Source: UBA9647 sp963739335 (GTDB lineage Bacteria; Bacteroidota; Ignavibacteria; UBA10030). From it: DNA of 64,000 nucleotides. Within the stretch, counting starts at the first letter, position 1; the number at the start of each line of letters is the position of its first letter. Under the pieces are notes generated by a model. It did no database searches. It was given only the letters and a program-made list of their open reading frames with translations, and was not told the DNA's origin. The stretch covers positions 186,001 through 250,000 of the forward strand of contig CAVUAC010000051.1 in assembly GCA_963739335.1 (NCBI GenBank), given 5' to 3'. Below are positions 26,988 to 36,597 of the stretch, in pieces. Position numbers and translations under genes: made by a program.

Positions 26988-28292
26988 ATGCCCTCGCAGA
27001 CCAACCAGGACCAGATGTTGCACTCTCTGGAAGAGGAGAACAAGCGACTCAAGCGTGCTGTGGAAGAGCTTTCCATTCTCAACGATCTCGCGCGTGCTAT
27101 CGGCGCGTCGTTGAACACACAAGAGATAATTCAAACGATCGTGCGCCGCTCACTGCGTGCCATCAGTGCTGAACAGGGCGTCATCACGCTGGTGGAAGAG
27201 CAGTCTCATCAATCGATGAAGACGCTCGTGCGAACGATGGTGAGCTCTAAGGAGCAGGAGCATTTCCACTTCAACCAGGCCCTTCTCGGATGGATGCACC
27301 TGAACAAGAAGCCCCTTGTGATCAATGACCCGAAGAACGATGAGCGTTTCCGCGGAATCCCCTGGGATGAATCCATTCACTCATTGATTGCTGTCCCGAT
27401 GATGGCTAAGTCCGAATTGCGCGGCGTCCTCACCGTCTACAACAAGAAGGAAGGCAAGCCCTTCGCTGAAGACGATCAACGCCTTCTTGCTATCATCGCC
27501 GGACAATCCGGCCAGGTTGTCGAGAACGCCCGACTCTATGAAAAAGAGAAAACGCTTGTCAAGATGCAGGAGGAAGTACGACTCGCTGCACGCATCCAGA
27601 CCGAGCTGCTGCCGAAGTCATATCCGAGCATCGCAGGATACGAAATCGTTGGCAAGACCATCCCCGCACAGGAAGTTGGAGGAGATTATTATGACTTCAT
27701 CCCTGTCGATGAACACCGATTGGCTTTCTGCTTAGGCGACGTCACGGGCAAAGGACTCCCAGCGTCGCTGCTCATGGCAAATCTCCAAGCGACGTTGCGC
27801 GGACAGACGCTCACCACCGGATCGCCGAAAACATGCCTTGAACGCTCAAACCAGTTGTTGTATCAAAGTACCAGTCCGGAAAAATTTGCCACGCTTTTCT
27901 ACGCCATCCTTGACATACACGATCACCACATTCACTATGCAAATGCAGGGCACGACAATCCGTATCTGTGCTCCGACCGGGCTCAGACAAAGCGGTTGAA
28001 GGTCGGCGGCATTCCACTCGGCATGCTGCCCGAGTTCACATATGAAGAAGAGTCGATACCTCTCGAAGAAGACAGCATTCTTGTCGCATATTCCGACGGC
28101 GTCACGGAAGCAATGAACGCTCAGGAGGAGATGTTTGGAGAGGAACGTATCGCCGAAGTGATCAACCAGTACAAGCGCGCACCCGCATCTGAGATCATCG
28201 ACCGACTTGTCGCAGCTGTCAAGAAATTTGCGGCCGGTTACCCTCAATCGGACGACATTACTGTAGTCGTAGTCCGAAGAAAACAAAACTAG
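26988..28292 (+). CDS. GAF-domain PP2C-type serine phosphatase (RsbU/SpoIIE-like)
   Basis: A 434-residue signalling phosphatase. A short coiled coil (residues 5-30) leads into a GAF sensor domain at about 30-185 (IQTIVRRSLRAISAEQGVIT, FRGIPWDESIHSLIAVPMM). The SpoIIE-type PP2C domain runs from about 215 to the end, with metal ligands in GGDYYDF and LGDVTGKG, then YSDGVTEAM and SDDITVVVV. Such proteins dephosphorylate anti-anti-sigma factors in partner-switching stress responses. No STAS protein or RsbW-type kinase is visible nearby. The stop codon TAG lies at the edge of a small repeat element. Confidence 0.9.
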   Translation: MPSQTNQDQMLHSLEEENKRLKRAVEELSILNDLARAIGASLNTQEIIQTIVRRSLRAISAEQGVITLVEEQSHQSMKTLVRTMVSSKEQEHFHFNQALLGWMHLNKKPLVINDPKNDERFRGIPWDESIHSLIAVPMMAKSELRGVLTVYNKKEGKPFAEDDQRLLAIIAGQSGQVVENARLYEKEKTLVKMQEEVRLAARIQTELLPKSYPSIAGYEIVGKTIPAQEVGGDYYDFIPVDEHRLAFCLGDVTGKGLPASLLMANLQATLRGQTLTTGSPKTCLERSNQLLYQSTSPEKFATLFYAILDIHDHHIHYANAGHDNPYLCSDRAQTKRLKVGGIPLGMLPEFTYEEESIPLEEDSILVAYSDGVTEAMNAQEEMFGEERIAEVINQYKRAPASEIIDRLVAAVKKFAAGYPQSDDITVVVVRRKQN

Positions 28293-28413
28293 TGCCGCTT
28301 CTTAAGATTGTGTTTCGAGAGGGATGCTACCGTTAGAAGCGGGCACTAGCGCCTTTCTGAATATGCCAAAGGCATAGCGTTGCCACGAGATCTCTTATTA
28401 GAGGTGGCACTAG
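28289..28413. repeat. MITE-like short element with IS630-type ends
   Basis: The stretch begins CTAGTGCC (28289-28296) and ends GGCACTAG (28406-28413). The similarity of the ends extends inward (GTGCCGCTTCTTAAGA against GTGCCACCTCTAATAAGA). A third copy of the end lies in the middle (AGAAGCGGGCACTAG, ending 28349). The TA next to GTGCC could be a target duplication, as in the IS630/mariner group. It carries no gene. The left end overlaps the stop codon of the phosphatase gene. Confidence 0.45.
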
Positions 28414-28498
28414 CATAACGCGGACAGAGTTCAAGAAAAGCACATTGGTGTAAGGGTTTATCTTATCCCCGCGGCCTTCTCATTTTTGATTACCCGGT

Positions 28499-28744
28499 GC
28501 AGAAGATCATAGTAGGCCAGACGATTTCTCATTATTCCGCTCTTTGGAATCCCGCTCGTGAGCGGAATCTCCCGCTCTTGGATTCCGCTCTAAGGCGGCA
28601 TTCGGAAAGCGGAACCAGAAAGCAGGACAAGATTCTCGAAAAGCTTGGCAAAGGGGGCATGTTCCAAATTTCCCCACGAGAGCTTTTCGCGCGTGGCTGG
28701 AAATTTGAGAATCCGCCGAAGTGGAACGAAGGCGGAGAGGTGTT
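28499..28744 (+). pseudogene. Remnant of a Ser/Thr kinase 5' end, interrupted by a palindromic insert
   Basis: The frame reads IVGQTISHY, then about 70 bases of unrelated sequence rich in TTCCGCTC/GAGCGGAA palindromes, then KILEKLGKGGM, and then unrelated sequence. The two recognisable pieces are the first 20 residues of the kinases at 28745 and 36598 (MIGQTISHYKILEKLGEGGM). The downstream part also contains nested inverted repeats (GATTCTC...GAGAATC, AAAAGCT...AGCTTTT). It is a decayed partial duplicate just in front of the intact kinase gene. Confidence 0.6.
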
Positions 28745-31261
28745 ATGATCGGAACAACAATTTCCCACTACAGAATTATCGAGAAGTTAGGTGAAGGAGG
28801 CATGGGCGTGGTGTATAAAGCCCAGGACACCAAACTTGATCGTTTTGTTGCACTCAAGTTCCTCCCTGTGCATATCACTGCTCATGAAGCTGATCGATCG
28901 CGCTTTCTTCAAGAGGCAAAATCTGCGGCCCTACTGAATCATCCAAACATCTGCACCATCTACGGCATTCACGATGAGGGCGAGAAACCTTTCATCGAAA
29001 TGGAATTTGTGGATGGCATGACGGTGCGCGAGAAGATTGCAGCTGGCAGCATGCAGATTGCAGACTGCATCAGATATGCAATTCAGATCGGCGAAGCACT
29101 ACAGGAAGCACACAGCAAGGGCATTGTGCATCGCGACATCAAAGCCGACAACATCATGGTCAGCTCCAAAAATCAGGTTAAGGTAATGGATTTTGGATTG
29201 GCCAAGATCAAAGGCTCTCTCAAGCTTACCCGGAGTTCATCGACGCTTGGAACCCTCGGCTACATGGCACCGGAGCAAATTCAGGGGGGCCAAGTCGACG
29301 CACGGTCGGATATCTTTGCCTTCGGCGTGGTGCTTTTTGAAATGCTGACGGGGCGCCTCCCCTTCCGCGGAGACCATGAGCCGGCGATGATGTATTCCAT
29401 CCTCAACGAGCAGCCGGAACTCCTGGCCAAATATCGTTCGGACACTTCCGAGGAACTTCAACGTATCATCTCACGATCTCTTGAAAAAGATCCAGAAGAT
29501 CGGTATCAGTCTGCAGCAGATATGGTAAGCGAAATCCGGCGCCTGCAGAAGAAAACCGGACAGGTGTCGAGGCAATACCAGATACCGCCTGCCACAGCTC
29601 CGATATCGCAATCTTTGTCAAAACCGACCTCGTCAAAATTGCTCCTGTATGCCGGCGGTGCAGCACTCATTGTGCTTGCACTGGTTCCAGGCTATTTTGT
29701 ATTCCGCGGAAGCGGTATGGTCGACAAGAAATCGATCGCCGTTCTACCCTTCAAGAACCAGAATACCGATGAAGAGAGCGAATTCTTCAGCGACGGCATT
29801 ACTGAAGATATTATCAACAATCTCTCCAAGATTCGTGAACTGCGTGTCATGTCGCGTCCGGCTGTGATGCGGTACAAGAAGAGCGATAAAACACTAAGGG
29901 ACATCGCCAGGGAACTGAACGTCTCAACGGTTCTTGTGGGGTCCGTGCGTCGCATGGGTAATCAGGTGCGGATTTCCGCTGAGTTGATCGACGCTTCAAC
30001 AGAACAACAGCTTTGGGGGGAAGCCTACGACAAAACGATGACGCAGATCTTTGAGATTCAGGGAGCAGTCGCCCAACAGATCGCAACAACGCTTCAGGCG
30101 AATCTGACAACAGAAGAGAAGAAGAGTGTATCAAAACAACAGACCGGCAACGCTCAGGCGTACACGTACTATCTCAGAGGGCGCGAATACTACTACCGCT
30201 ATCGAAGGGATGCCAACGAGAACGCTATTGCACTGTTCAAAAAAGCGCTCGAACTCGACCAAAATTATGCGTTGGCGTATGCCGGAATTGGAGACGCGTA
30301 CGGACAGCGTGTTCAACGGTTCGGCTTTCTTTCCGTATGGCTCGATTCAGCCATCGTCGAGGCGAAGAAATCGATTGAACTCGATCCTGATCTCGCTGAG
30401 GGTTATAAGGCACTCGGTCTCGCGTACAACACGATGGGAAAGTATTCCACGGCTCTTGATTACTTCAAGAAGGCAGCATCGCTCAATCCGAATTACTTCC
30501 CGGCGATTGCGAACATCGGCAGCATCCTTCAGAGCGTAGGAAAGCCGGATGAAGCTCTTCCCTGGCTGAAGAAGGCAATGGCAATCAATCCTTCTGCTGC
30601 AGTCAATTTGAATATGCTCTCGGATATTTATCAATCTCTCTATGATTTGCCACGGTCCCGCGAGTTCGCCGAGCGTGCGATCGTCCTTCAGCCGGATCTT
30701 TCAACAGCATATTTTACTCTTATTGCTCTTGATGCATTTGAGGGGAAGGCGGATGAAGCAAAGAAGCGATGTCAACAGGTGCTGTCTATCTTTCCCAATG
30801 AAGCCACACCTCTTGGTGTGTGCGGCTTTGTGTACTTCTGGCTTCGGGACTTCAATGGCGCGACTCCATTGCTTGAAAAAGAATTGAGCCTTACTGCACC
30901 TGAGAGCGATTCGTACAATCCGCTTGCGTATATCTATCTCAAGGCGGGAAGGAAGCAGGAAGCGGAGAAATTCTTGAGCCAAAGCATAGCACAACAACAG
31001 AAATATATAGACAAGGGCGATGAAGGGCCTGGGAGCCGCTTCAGCATAGCAACGTCCTATGCTATTCAGGGGAAGGATGAAGAAGCTCTCCGTTGGTTCC
31101 AGGAAGCCATCGATCGTGGATTCGTCGATTGGGGTCTTGTCAATGGCCACCCTGCCTTCGATCACCTTCGAACCAACGCTCGCTTCAGACAGTCGGTGGA
31201 CGATCTCAAATCGAAGGTCGACCGGATGCGCAAGCACGCCGAAGAACTGGAAAGAGAATAG
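28745..31261 (+). CDS. Membrane Ser/Thr protein kinase with TolB-like and TPR domains
   Basis: An 838-residue Hanks-type kinase. The kinase domain (1-270) has the glycine loop GEGGMGVVY, Lys38, the catalytic HRDIKADN at 129-136 and DFG at 149-151, so it should be active. A single transmembrane helix lies at about 300-320. Outside the membrane follows a TolB/FlgO-like domain (SIAVLPFKNQNTDEESEFFS, then DGITEDIINNLS), and then TPR repeats to the end (YALAYAGIGDAY, GKYSTALDYFKKAASLNP). The ATG at 28745 is preceded by GGAGAGG and gives the conserved MIG-TISHY start. This kinase-TPR layout is common in Acidobacteriota, KSB1 and Ignavibacteria. The target is unknown. Confidence 0.93.
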   Translation: MIGTTISHYRIIEKLGEGGMGVVYKAQDTKLDRFVALKFLPVHITAHEADRSRFLQEAKSAALLNHPNICTIYGIHDEGEKPFIEMEFVDGMTVREKIAAGSMQIADCIRYAIQIGEALQEAHSKGIVHRDIKADNIMVSSKNQVKVMDFGLAKIKGSLKLTRSSSTLGTLGYMAPEQIQGGQVDARSDIFAFGVVLFEMLTGRLPFRGDHEPAMMYSILNEQPELLAKYRSDTSEELQRIISRSLEKDPEDRYQSAADMVSEIRRLQKKTGQVSRQYQIPPATAPISQSLSKPTSSKLLLYAGGAALIVLALVPGYFVFRGSGMVDKKSIAVLPFKNQNTDEESEFFSDGITEDIINNLSKIRELRVMSRPAVMRYKKSDKTLRDIARELNVSTVLVGSVRRMGNQVRISAELIDASTEQQLWGEAYDKTMTQIFEIQGAVAQQIATTLQANLTTEEKKSVSKQQTGNAQAYTYYLRGREYYYRYRRDANENAIALFKKALELDQNYALAYAGIGDAYGQRVQRFGFLSVWLDSAIVEAKKSIELDPDLAEGYKALGLAYNTMGKYSTALDYFKKAASLNPNYFPAIANIGSILQSVGKPDEALPWLKKAMAINPSAAVNLNMLSDIYQSLYDLPRSREFAERAIVLQPDLSTAYFTLIALDAFEGKADEAKKRCQQVLSIFPNEATPLGVCGFVYFWLRDFNGATPLLEKELSLTAPESDSYNPLAYIYLKAGRKQEAEKFLSQSIAQQQKYIDKGDEGPGSRFSIATSYAIQGKDEEALRWFQEAIDRGFVDWGLVNGHPAFDHLRTNARFRQSVDDLKSKVDRMRKHAEELERE

Positions 31262-31317
31262 CGGTCGGTGTACGCCCGATTCTAACAAGTGCGGTTTGAT
31301 CAACAGGAGGTGCCGCC

Positions 31318-32076
31318 ATGTTCATGCGATTGGTACAACACAGAGTGAAGCCTGCAAGCTCGGCCGAGATGGCGAAGACCTACTCTGAGAAGATCATCCC
31401 TTCCCTGCAACAGATTCCCGGCTGCATGTACGCGTGCCTTATTCGAGGGGCAGCGCATACAGACGAAGCAATTTCCATGACACTCTGGGAAACGGTGGAG
31501 TATTCGGAGGCCTACGAGAAGAGCGGAGCGTTTCAGCGATTGGTAAGTGAGCTTGCACCGTATTTCGCCGATGCGTCGGAGTGGAAAGTGCAGCTCTCAA
31601 AAGATTACACGCTTGAGTACACACCCGTGCAACAGGAAACCGTGGTAAAATCCTACAGGGTCACGACAGCCTCCAGCCCTCGGCCTCCTGTGTCTGAACC
31701 AACAACCCCATTGTATGTGCGCATTCTCTCCATTAAACTCCAGCCGGGAAAGGTGGAAGAGTTCAGAAAGCTGTACAGCACAGAAATTCTCCCCGTGCTG
31801 TACAATGTGAAGGGCTGCCGGTACGCATTTCTCACAGAGGGAGTAGAGGGGGGAAGCGAGGTGATCTCCCTAACGATTTGGGACAACAAAGATGCGGCCG
31901 ATCTCTATGAGTCAAGCGGCTTGTTCCGTAAGCTGACGAAGAGGGTCCAGCACACATTTTCCGAGCTCTATCAGTGGAAAATGGCTGCTGAGAGGCGCTC
32001 GAGCGTCCAGGTGCTGACCACCGAAGACCTGAGCGTCACGGGGTATAGTGTTGTAACTGGAAAAACTTTTCATTAG
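31318..32076 (+). CDS. Tandem ABM-like (dimeric alpha-beta barrel) protein
   Basis: A 252-residue cytosolic protein made of two similar halves of about 100 residues. Each has a strand MRLVQHRVKP / VRILSIKLQP, a helix ending at KIIPSLQQIPGC / EILPVLYNVKGC, and EAISMTLWE / EVISLTIWD. This is the pattern of antibiotic-biosynthesis-monooxygenase (ABM)/dimeric alpha-beta barrel domains, here fused so that one chain could form the usual dimer. An AGGAGG site precedes the ATG. It follows the kinase gene by 56 bases. Members include monooxygenases and haem-degrading proteins, but no specific function can be given. Confidence 0.7.
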   Translation: MFMRLVQHRVKPASSAEMAKTYSEKIIPSLQQIPGCMYACLIRGAAHTDEAISMTLWETVEYSEAYEKSGAFQRLVSELAPYFADASEWKVQLSKDYTLEYTPVQQETVVKSYRVTTASSPRPPVSEPTTPLYVRILSIKLQPGKVEEFRKLYSTEILPVLYNVKGCRYAFLTEGVEGGSEVISLTIWDNKDAADLYESSGLFRKLTKRVQHTFSELYQWKMAAERRSSVQVLTTEDLSVTGYSVVTGKTFH

Positions 32077-32272
32077 ATACACGCTTGTTCCTCTGATTTA
32101 CCCATGCGGTTCCTGAAGAGCGCCGAGACGAGACGATCGAAATACTCTAAACTAGTTTCAGGCTTTTGAAATACCCGGCGACAGCGAGGTGATCGCGCAT
32201 CAGTAGTTTGAGAAAACCGGCCCGTTGCCGTACACACCGTCTCTGCCAATCGACACGAAAGGAACCTCCACC

Positions 32273-33963
32273 ATGGGTGCTCCCCCTGAGAGCCCGTCCC
32301 ACGAGCAGATTCTCGACTACCTTCGGGCACTCGAACGCCGCATCGCGCGCATAGAATCGCACCTCGAGCTCGAGGCCTCTCCCCGCAACGAAGAGATTGT
32401 CCCCTCATCAGCTCTAACCATCGCTTCAGATGATGACGAAGAGCTTGAGCTTCGGTTAGGTCAGAACTGGTTCGCGAAAGCCGGCATCGTCGGTCTTTCA
32501 TTGGGCATCGCATTTTTGCTGACGCTTCCGTACAACAACTTGCCCTCCTTTCTCCCAAGCCTGTTTGGATACATGATAGTCGGGGGATCTTCTTTCTTTC
32601 TCGTTCTTGGAAAGAGTCGTTTCAACAAGTATCCCGCTATCTGCTTGGGGGAGGATTGCTCCTCCTCTATTTCACAACCCTGCGTCTCTTCTACTTCACA
32701 CCAGCGCCGGCTCTCAGCAACATCAGTGTTGAGCTTGCTCTCTTGCTGGTTGTTGTCGCTGTCAATCTCTACGTCGCGGTTCGACGGGAATCGATCTACC
32801 TTGCCGCGCTCAACCTCACACTTGGTCACCTGACGGCACTCATCGGAGGCCAAACCTATTTCGTGCTCGCCCTGCTCGCTGTTCTGTCGATTGCGACATC
32901 TTACCTGTCGGTAAAGCATCACTGGAATGTTCTTCTCACACTCTGCATCTTCCTCACGTACCTGACACACTTCACGTGGTCTGCTAATAACCCCTTCTTC
33001 GGCAACACGCTTCAATTCGGCTTATCTCCACAGATTCATCTCGCATTCGTTTTGTTGTATGCGGTGATTTTTGCTGCTGCGGTGATCCTGCGCCGAAAAG
33101 ACAGCCCTGAGAGTGCCGCGGTCATTGTCAACAGCGCGCTGAACGGAGTGGGCGGATTCGGTCTTTTCGCTCTCTCAACGCTTGTCGGATCAAACATCAA
33201 CATTGTTGCCTGGCAGGCGGGAGCTTCAGTTCTGTTCCTCAGTCTTGCAGTCATCCACTGGATACGCGAGAAGAGCGTCTATTCAACGTTTGTATATGCA
33301 ATGATCGGATACGCGGCGTTGAGCGCTGCGATCGTTGCACAGTTTTCGATGCCCGATTTCTTTATTTGGCTCTGCTGGCAGAGCCTCCTGGTCGTTTCGA
33401 CTGCTGTTTGGTTTCGCTCGCGTTTCATTGTCGTCGCCAACTTCGTCATCTATCTTATCATCTTCGTTGCATACCTCAGTTCTTCGACAACGGTGAGCTC
33501 GGTAAGCGTGAGCTTCGGTATTGTTGCATTGCTCAGTGCACGCGTGCTGAACTGGCAGAGAGACAAGCTCGCGCTGAGAACCGAACTCATGCGCAACGCC
33601 TACCTTGCCAGTGCGCTGCTCTTTCTCCCGTACGCTCTTTACAATTCAGTGCCGCCGCATTTCGTCAGCGTCTCCTGGCTCGTTCTTGCTGCTCTCTACT
33701 ACGCGGCCAGCCGAGTGTTGAAGAGTCGGAAATACCGATGGATGGCCCTGTTGACCATGTCCCTGACGATTCTCTACGTCTTGATTGTGGATTTGACGAC
33801 CGTTGATCCTGTGGTGCGCATTATTTCGTTTCTGGCCGTTGGTAGCGCGCTGCTCGGCATTTCGATGATCTACAGCAGGAAAAAGCGTAAAGCTCAGTCA
33901 CCTGGAAAAGAGCAAGCAGAACTTCAACGCCAACCTACCGCCCGCGGTCAGGAGAAGGAATGA
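32273..33963 (+). pseudogene. DUF2339-like multi-pass membrane protein, frameshifted
   Basis: A protein of about 563 residues. The N-terminal soluble part has a coiled coil (YLRALERRIARIESHLELEA), then LRLGQNWFAKAGIVGLSLGI starts a long array of hydrophobic helices, about 14 in all. This matches the DUF2339 family of predicted membrane proteins. The frame from the ATG at 32273 runs off at 32833 in the wrong frame. The proper continuation (YLLGGGLLLLYFTTLRLF) enters around 32615-32640 and ends at 33963. The stop overlaps the next gene's start by four bases. Function unknown. Confidence 0.65.
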
Positions 33964-35072
33964 AGCCCCTCCGTGCGCCCGTATGGCCTGCGCTCGTCAT
34001 CACATTGTGCAACGCTCTGATAGCTCCGTTTGCACAGGGCCAGATTCGCCCTCACAAGAACGTCATTTGCGGCACCGTGCTTGAGACGGAGACTTGATTC
34101 CCCGTCGTCAACGTGAATGTTTTCCTCAGCAACACAAAGATTGGAACCGGGACAGATACCCAGGGGTCCTCTTTTCTCGACGGCATCCCATCCGGAAGGT
34201 ATGATGTCGTCTTCAGTTGTGTCGGATACGAGCGGGTTATTCAGTCGGTGTTGCTTGACCGCGATACGACGGTAACGATCAATGTGCGATTGAAACCACG
34301 GACCATCATGATCCCCGGGGTGGAAGTACTGGGCGAGGCACGCAGCGCATGGGAACGGCAAAGAAACATGCGGATGTTCCTCGAGGAATTCCTGGGAAAG
34401 ACCAATAATGCAGCGAAGTGTAAGCTTCTCAATCCCAACGTGATCCGTCTCTCGTGGGATTCCACTGAAATCCTCACCGCCTCCAGTGACAGTGCAATCA
34501 TCGTCGAAAACCGGGCTCTGGGATACAGACTTTCTGTCGAGCTGATTGGGTTTACATTCAATGCAAAGCTGAAGGGAGTAAAGCTGTTCTATTATCCGAG
34601 GTTCGAAGATCTTGTGCCCATCGACTCGCAGGAAGCACGACGGTGGCGAGCCAACCGTGAAAAATCGTACCTGGGATCGAGAAGGCATTTTTTCCGCAGC
34701 CTGTTTCACCGGAGTCTGGCAAAGGATGGATTCCAGGTGACATCAGGGACGGGACTGGATATCTATAACAGACCGGGATACCCGGTGACCGACAGCTTGC
34801 ACATAGGCTTCTCTCCTGACAGCCTGACATGCTGGCTGGATCTCGAAGCTGCGTTTCTAAGTAGGGAGTACCTCAGGATAGATTTTCAATCCGGCTATGC
34901 CAGGAGCCGCCTCGACGATTACAACAGCAGCATCTTTGAGGCAAGGCAGCCGCGGATCCTGATTGTGCTGGGTGAGCTTGACGACCCACGCTCCATCGGT
35001 GTGTACGGCACGTGGGCACGCGATCGGATCGCTGAGGAGGTGCCGCTGGAGTATGTTGCGAGAGAGCGATGA
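33960..35072 (+). pseudogene. Carboxypeptidase-regulatory-like domain protein with in-frame TGA
   Basis: A secreted protein of about 370 residues. The signal peptide (VITLCNALIAPFAQG) is followed by a CarboxypepD_reg-like domain (GTVLETET, FPVVNVNVFLSNTKIGTGTD, then FSCVGYERV), as in TonB-linked outer-membrane proteins of Bacteroidota. The C-terminal 230 residues are of unknown family. Codon 46 is TGA (34095-34097) where the family would have glycine (ET-G-FPVV). The frame is open on both sides with no shift. Other genes here use TGA as stop, so this is a nonsense mutation or a base-call error. A GTG at 34113 could in principle restart a shorter product without signal peptide. Confidence 0.65.
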
Positions 35073-35216
35073 CGCGACCAGTTGTTTGTATGCACTGGTA
35101 GGCGCGTTGAATTTGATCAAAGCGTTATCGTTTCATTGGCTCATTCTACAACTGAATCATCGAAGGCACTAGCATGATCGGGGAGCTGCTGTACTGCTCT
35201 CGATGATTGTCTTAGA

Positions 35217-36200
35217 CTACTTCGAAGGCCCGGTGAACTTCTCGACTTTGTTTTTTATAGGCTTCACTGACCGCAGATATTTGTAGATTGCTCCAAGATC
35301 CCGTTCCGTCATACCCGCATACATCGTCCACGGCATCACAGTATTGTATCCCATGATTTCTGGTTTGATTGTACGCCCTTCGAGGTTATTGTAGAACTTG
35401 AACATTTTAACGAAATTAGTCTCCGACCATGCACCGATTCCTGTCTCTTCGTCAGGTGTTATGTTTGTAGATCGGACAACGGAACCATTTGGAAATGGAA
35501 ATTGAGATCCTCCCGCGAAGTCCATGCCTACGACAGGCTTTCCTTGAACCGCCTCTGTGTGGCACTCAGAGCATCCCGCCGCATCGACAAGGTACTTTCC
35601 GTATTCGTAGGTATTCGCCGTATCGGGCTCCGGCTGACGTGTGCGCTTCATCGGAATTGTGCGCACGATTAGATTCATCGGTGTGTTAAGCTGCGTTGCG
35701 GGCGGTGTATTCTCAATCGGCCTCAGCGTCCTCACATAGGCGATGATAGAAAGAACGTCTTCCTCACTCAGCGAATTAAAGTGCGGATAGGGCATGAGGG
35801 GAAACATGGCTCTGCCGGCCTTGTCAACACCCGACGTGATGGCACGGTAGAGAATGCCGTCGCTCGAAGAGCCCAACGCTGCCGGCGTGATGTTGCTCGC
35901 ATAGATGGTACCAGGAAAACCAAGGGACTCATCAAAGACGTCTCCTCCCTTTCCCTCTGTCCCTGGTGTGAGGGGTCCCGAGAAATAGCTCCAGTCCCGA
36001 GTGGAGTGGCAATCTATACAGACAGAGACATGGTTAGCCAGATATGCTCCGCGTGCGATCCGTTCCGGCGTGGCCTGAACTGTAAGGTCTGGCACCGGTC
36101 CGGCATCAGGGTACCTCACGAACAGATACCCCAACCCTGCAGCGATCACGAGCACAACAACACCCAATCCCCATCCAACGATTCTGAGGGTTTTCTTCAT
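35217..36200 (-). CDS. Dihaem cytochrome c
   Basis: A 327-residue periplasmic electron carrier. An N-terminal anchor helix (RIVGWGLGVVVLVIAAGLGY) precedes two cytochrome c domains with haem motifs CIDCH (about residues 62-66) and CSECH (about 214-218). Distal methionines are likely in AMFPLMPYPHF and TVMPWTMYAGM. The arrangement resembles the membrane cytochrome subunits of alcohol and gluconate dehydrogenases, but no dehydrogenase gene is adjacent. An AGGAGGAGG site lies just before the ATG. It stands alone, convergent with the preceding gene. Confidence 0.85.
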   Translation of the reverse strand: MKKTLRIVGWGLGVVVLVIAAGLGYLFVRYPDAGPVPDLTVQATPERIARGAYLANHVSVCIDCHSTRDWSYFSGPLTPGTEGKGGDVFDESLGFPGTIYASNITPAALGSSSDGILYRAITSGVDKAGRAMFPLMPYPHFNSLSEEDVLSIIAYVRTLRPIENTPPATQLNTPMNLIVRTIPMKRTRQPEPDTANTYEYGKYLVDAAGCSECHTEAVQGKPVVGMDFAGGSQFPFPNGSVVRSTNITPDEETGIGAWSETNFVKMFKFYNNLEGRTIKPEIMGYNTVMPWTMYAGMTERDLGAIYKYLRSVKPIKNKVEKFTGPSK

Positions 36201-36597
36201 GCCTCCTCCTGAAAAGTGATTGTAGTCACCTAGGGTTTGCTGCAGATAAAAACAATTCTCACCGTATTTCGTTCCGGAGGCTCTGTCGAGGAGCTCTCAC
36301 TCCGCAAGCTTCCACCCCCCCGGACTGCACGGGATTGCCGGACGCTGTGAAGGTAGCATATTCTGGGGTCATTCGTCGCGTCTTGACTTACCTCTGGAGA
36401 AGGAGTATCTTTGGCATGCCTCTCTCAGAGCAACAAACAGCGTTCGACTGTTTGCACAGACTGTTCTGTCGTATCCAGTTCTGTCGGCAGCCCGCAGCTC
36501 GCTCGTTACTCACCGATCTCACTTATCGGGCTCACGAGCATGCGGCCTGTGACGTTGACATCAATAGTATTTTTTGCGGCGCAGGACCTTTCCTTCT
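36201..36597. other. Intergenic region, no supported gene
   Basis: About 400 bases between the divergent cytochrome and second kinase genes. It must hold both promoters. Short open frames are present, but none has a ribosome site or a recognisable sequence. Confidence 0.5.

Noticed and set aside
32073..32558. Minus-strand frame of 161 codons
   Set aside because: It overlaps the well-supported DUF2339-like gene on the other strand, has no ribosome site and no recognisable motif.
34095..34097. Recoding of TGA as glycine (genetic code 25)
   Set aside because: Many intact genes in the window end in TGA, for example cas7, cas4 and the anti-sigma partner's sigma gene, so TGA is a stop here.
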